The notes below the pieces were generated by a model that searched no databases, was not told the origin of the DNA, and worked only from the letters and a program-made list of their open reading frames with translations. A DNA stretch of 7,692 nucleotides. It comes from CAYGZQ01 sp964354375 [NCBI: uncultured Planctomycetota bacterium]. GTDB taxonomy: Bacteria > JAJVIF01 > JAPKYR01. Shown piece by piece: positions 6,783 to 7,692 of the stretch. The stretch covers positions 1 to 7,692 of the forward strand of contig CAYGZQ010000108.1 of the NCBI GenBank assembly GCA_964354375.1. The letters are read 5' to 3'. The translations under genes and the position numbers were made by a program. The number at the start of each line of letters is the position of its first letter. The first letter of the stretch is position 1.

Positions 6783-6811
6783 TTTCTATCAAATTTGATT
6801 AAGAATATCAA
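6783..6811 (-). promoter_or_regulatory. Candidate sigma70-type promoter with internal palindromic operator
   Basis: On the minus strand TTGATA (6811-6806) and TAGAAA (6788-6783) are separated by exactly 17 bases. They match the consensus boxes at five and four of six positions. The spacer contains most of a perfect 12-bp palindrome, ATCAAATTTGAT (6788-6799). A repressor bound there would block polymerase, so regulated expression is likely. The start of transcription would fall near 6776, giving a leader of about 40 bases before the 34-residue gene. The surrounding 6755-6830 is strikingly AT-rich. Confidence 0.5.
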
Positions 6812-6939
6812 GCTTCGAATGCCGCCATGGAATCTACTGAATGCAATCGGACGCAAGGAGATTCAATACGACTGAATCGCTTTTATATATCGACCGGATT
6901 TGTGGTGGGCTTGAGAAAAGAAAAGGATGCTCGGTACCC

Positions 6940-6990
6940 TTCCGGTAGCTGCTATCCCAGGCGTCCTCGCCTGGGTAGCTGCTACCGGAG
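6940..6990. repeat. Long imperfect hairpin beside the tRNA fragment
   Basis: The arms CCGGTAGC (6942-6949) and GCTACCGG (6981-6988) pair. Inside them GCTA (6951-6954) pairs with TAGC (6976-6979) and CCCAGGCG (6956-6963) pairs with CGCCTGGG (6968-6975), closing on a TCCT loop. There is one T-T mismatch and one bulged T, so the stem has 20 Watson-Crick pairs, plus a T-A pair outside. TAGCTGCTA also occurs twice as a direct repeat (6946-6954 and 6976-6984). On the minus strand a pyrimidine/T-rich stretch follows only after a gap. It may be the terminator of the original tRNA transcript, or a REP- or MITE-like element. Confidence 0.7.
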
Positions 6991-6996
6991 AAAGAC

Positions 6997-7024
6997 TGGT
7001 GCCGGAGGTGGGACTCGAACCCAC
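6997..7024 (-). tRNA. 3'-end fragment of a tRNA gene; probable attachment site of an integrated element
   Basis: On the minus strand a perfect T arm, GTGGG-TTCGAGT-CCCAC (7024-7008), is followed by a seven-base acceptor strand CTCCGGC (7007-7001), discriminator A and CCA (7000-6997). The partner 5' strand GCCGGAG, a D arm and an anticodon arm are all missing from the 100 or more bases upstream, so this is not a working tRNA. CTCCGGCACCA fits several tRNAs, for example some tRNA-Leu, so the identity is open. Tyrosine integrases commonly use such 3' ends as att sites. The orientation puts the inserted element at higher coordinates and old chromosome at lower ones. Confidence 0.72.
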
Positions 7025-7195
7025 ACACAGTTACCTGCGTACTGCGGGAAAATTACTCGCGGAAACCCTTGTGCAGTGGGTTTCGGGTGCCAACCTGACT
7101 GACTTAGAGGCTGCGCTGAGATCGCTCGGTATTCCACGCCCACGGTTCGCTTGAGACCGCACTTGAACTTCTCTATTCATTGGCGAATGATGCGG
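7025..7195. other. Intergenic stretch inside the putative element, nothing identified
   Basis: Between the tRNA fragment and the next gene I see no frame with a ribosome site, no strong repeat and no terminator. Frames that pass through the tRNA fragment, such as one containing EVGLEPTHS, are the familiar false translation of antisense tRNA. A possible -10 box, TATACT, appears at 7196-7201, 45 bases before the next start, without a good -35 box. Confidence 0.4.
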
Positions 7196-7246
7196 TATAC
7201 TAGGATGCCTTTCCAGGCGGCGCATTCAGACAGATGGAGGTCAACT

Positions 7247-7618
7247 ATGCTGGATGAAAAGAAACAAGACGACATCCAAGTAATCGTTATGACAATCGTT
7301 GCGCTTGTGACGGCGGGGATCGTTGTTCATATTCCCCAAACAGCCGTTTGGACACCCTGGTTTTCCAGAGTCCTGTCAGCCACACTAATCATCGGACTCT
7401 CAGCCGGAAAATTAGCGGAATGGATTGCTCACGGTTTTCACTACTTGCATCAACAGTGGATCAAGCGAACACGGCACGGCAAGGACGATCTTGACTCTGC
7501 CAAGCAAGCATTCTGGGCATCTGTGTGGTGGTGGAAGTGCGGGCAATACGTGGTCGGGGCGGTACTTGCCATTCTGCTGGCTTGGATACTTGCCGGTTCT
7601 CAGTCGGTCAGCCCGTGA
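7247..7618 (+). CDS. Small integral membrane protein, three predicted helices, unknown function
   Basis: This protein has 123 residues. The ATG at 7247 was chosen because GGAGG (7236-7240) lies six bases upstream. The longer frame from a TTG at 7151 lacks a site. A charged N-terminus (MLDEKKQDD) is followed by hydrophobic segments at about 10-29, 39-61 and 99-117. Between helices 2 and 3 is a His- and Lys/Arg-rich loop (HGFHYLHQQWIKRTRHGKDD). Before helix 3 is an aromatic cluster, SVWWWKC. Codons use more A and T in third positions than the genes at 3277-6264, consistent with foreign origin. It sits just inside the putative element bounded by the tRNA fragment. I recognise no family, and small phage or island membrane proteins of this size are common and mostly uncharacterised. 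Confidence 0.8.
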   Translation: MLDEKKQDDIQVIVMTIVALVTAGIVVHIPQTAVWTPWFSRVLSATLIIGLSAGKLAEWIAHGFHYLHQQWIKRTRHGKDDLDSAKQAFWASVWWWKCGQYVVGAVLAILLAWILAGSQSVSP

Positions 7619-7692
7619 CCTCAAAATATCTGGCAACCGACTCAGGCTTAACGATGCGCCATTGTGGGGGGGGGCTAAAAGAGGCCTCGTGG
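7619..7692. other. Right-edge non-coding tail with a nine-G run
   Basis: No gene start is visible in the last 74 bases. A run of nine G occupies 7666-7674. No hairpin with a T-run was found, so the end of the upstream transcript is not resolved within the window. Confidence 0.4.

Noticed and set aside
6351-6875. 174-residue plus-strand open frame
   Set aside because: It covers both minus-strand peptides, their promoter and AT-rich non-coding DNA. It has no ribosome site, and the minus-strand reading has silent-site conservation and a signal peptide.
6940-6990. Integron attC site
   Set aside because: The hairpin lacks the GTTRRRY and RYYYAAC core sites, and no gene-cassette pattern is present.
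6997-7100. Complete tRNA gene on the minus strand
   Set aside because: The T arm and acceptor end are perfect, but no D arm, anticodon arm or matching 5' acceptor strand could be found upstream.
6927-7154. 75-residue plus-strand frame containing VPEVGLEPTHS
   Set aside because: This phrase is the well-known false translation of the antisense strand of a tRNA 3' end. The frame also crosses the hairpin.
1-7692. CRISPR array or known defence cluster
   Set aside because: No set of regularly spaced repeats was found, and no Cas, restriction-modification, toxin or other recognised defence protein is encoded.

Overview
The window looks like chromosomal DNA from an uncultured, moderately GC-rich, Gram-negative bacterium with a double-membrane envelope. 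Evidence for this is a large secreted subtilase ending in LVIVD-type propeller repeats, an orphan lipoprotein with a clear LTAC lipobox, and a non-haem URO-D-family enzyme of the kind common in PVC, FCB and candidate-phylum genomes. No marker fixes the phylum, so that placement is only an inference.

Layout. Positions 1-3104 (minus) hold most of a secreted multidomain subtilisin-like protease whose C-terminus runs off the left edge. An AT-rich divergent promoter region (3105-3276) separates it from a plus-strand run of four genes. These are two tandem paralogous small membrane proteins (3277-3750 and 3820-4350), a URO-D/MtaA-like protein (4410-5399) and a lipoprotein with a Gly/Tyr-rich linker (5521-6264). 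The spacings of 59-121 bases suggest one or two transcription units. No function ties the four together beyond a cell-envelope theme for three of them.

Positions 6286-6811 (minus) carry the most interesting unit, a compact two-peptide operon. It has a candidate promoter with a 12-bp palindrome between the -35 and -10 boxes, a 34-residue peptide ending in WIWLD, and a 79-residue exported peptide. The second peptide carries two tandem 11-residue repeats built on GIDWDEW. The repeats differ at six bases, five of them synonymous, which points to selection on the peptide. An intrinsic terminator closes the unit. No function is known to me.

Positions 6940-7024 hold a long hairpin beside the 3' end of a tRNA gene on the minus strand (T arm, acceptor strand and CCA), with no 5' half. 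This is the usual footprint of an element integrated into a tRNA. The geometry places the element to the right, where an unrecognised 123-residue membrane protein (7247-7618) lies in DNA of visibly different codon use. No integrase is seen in the window.
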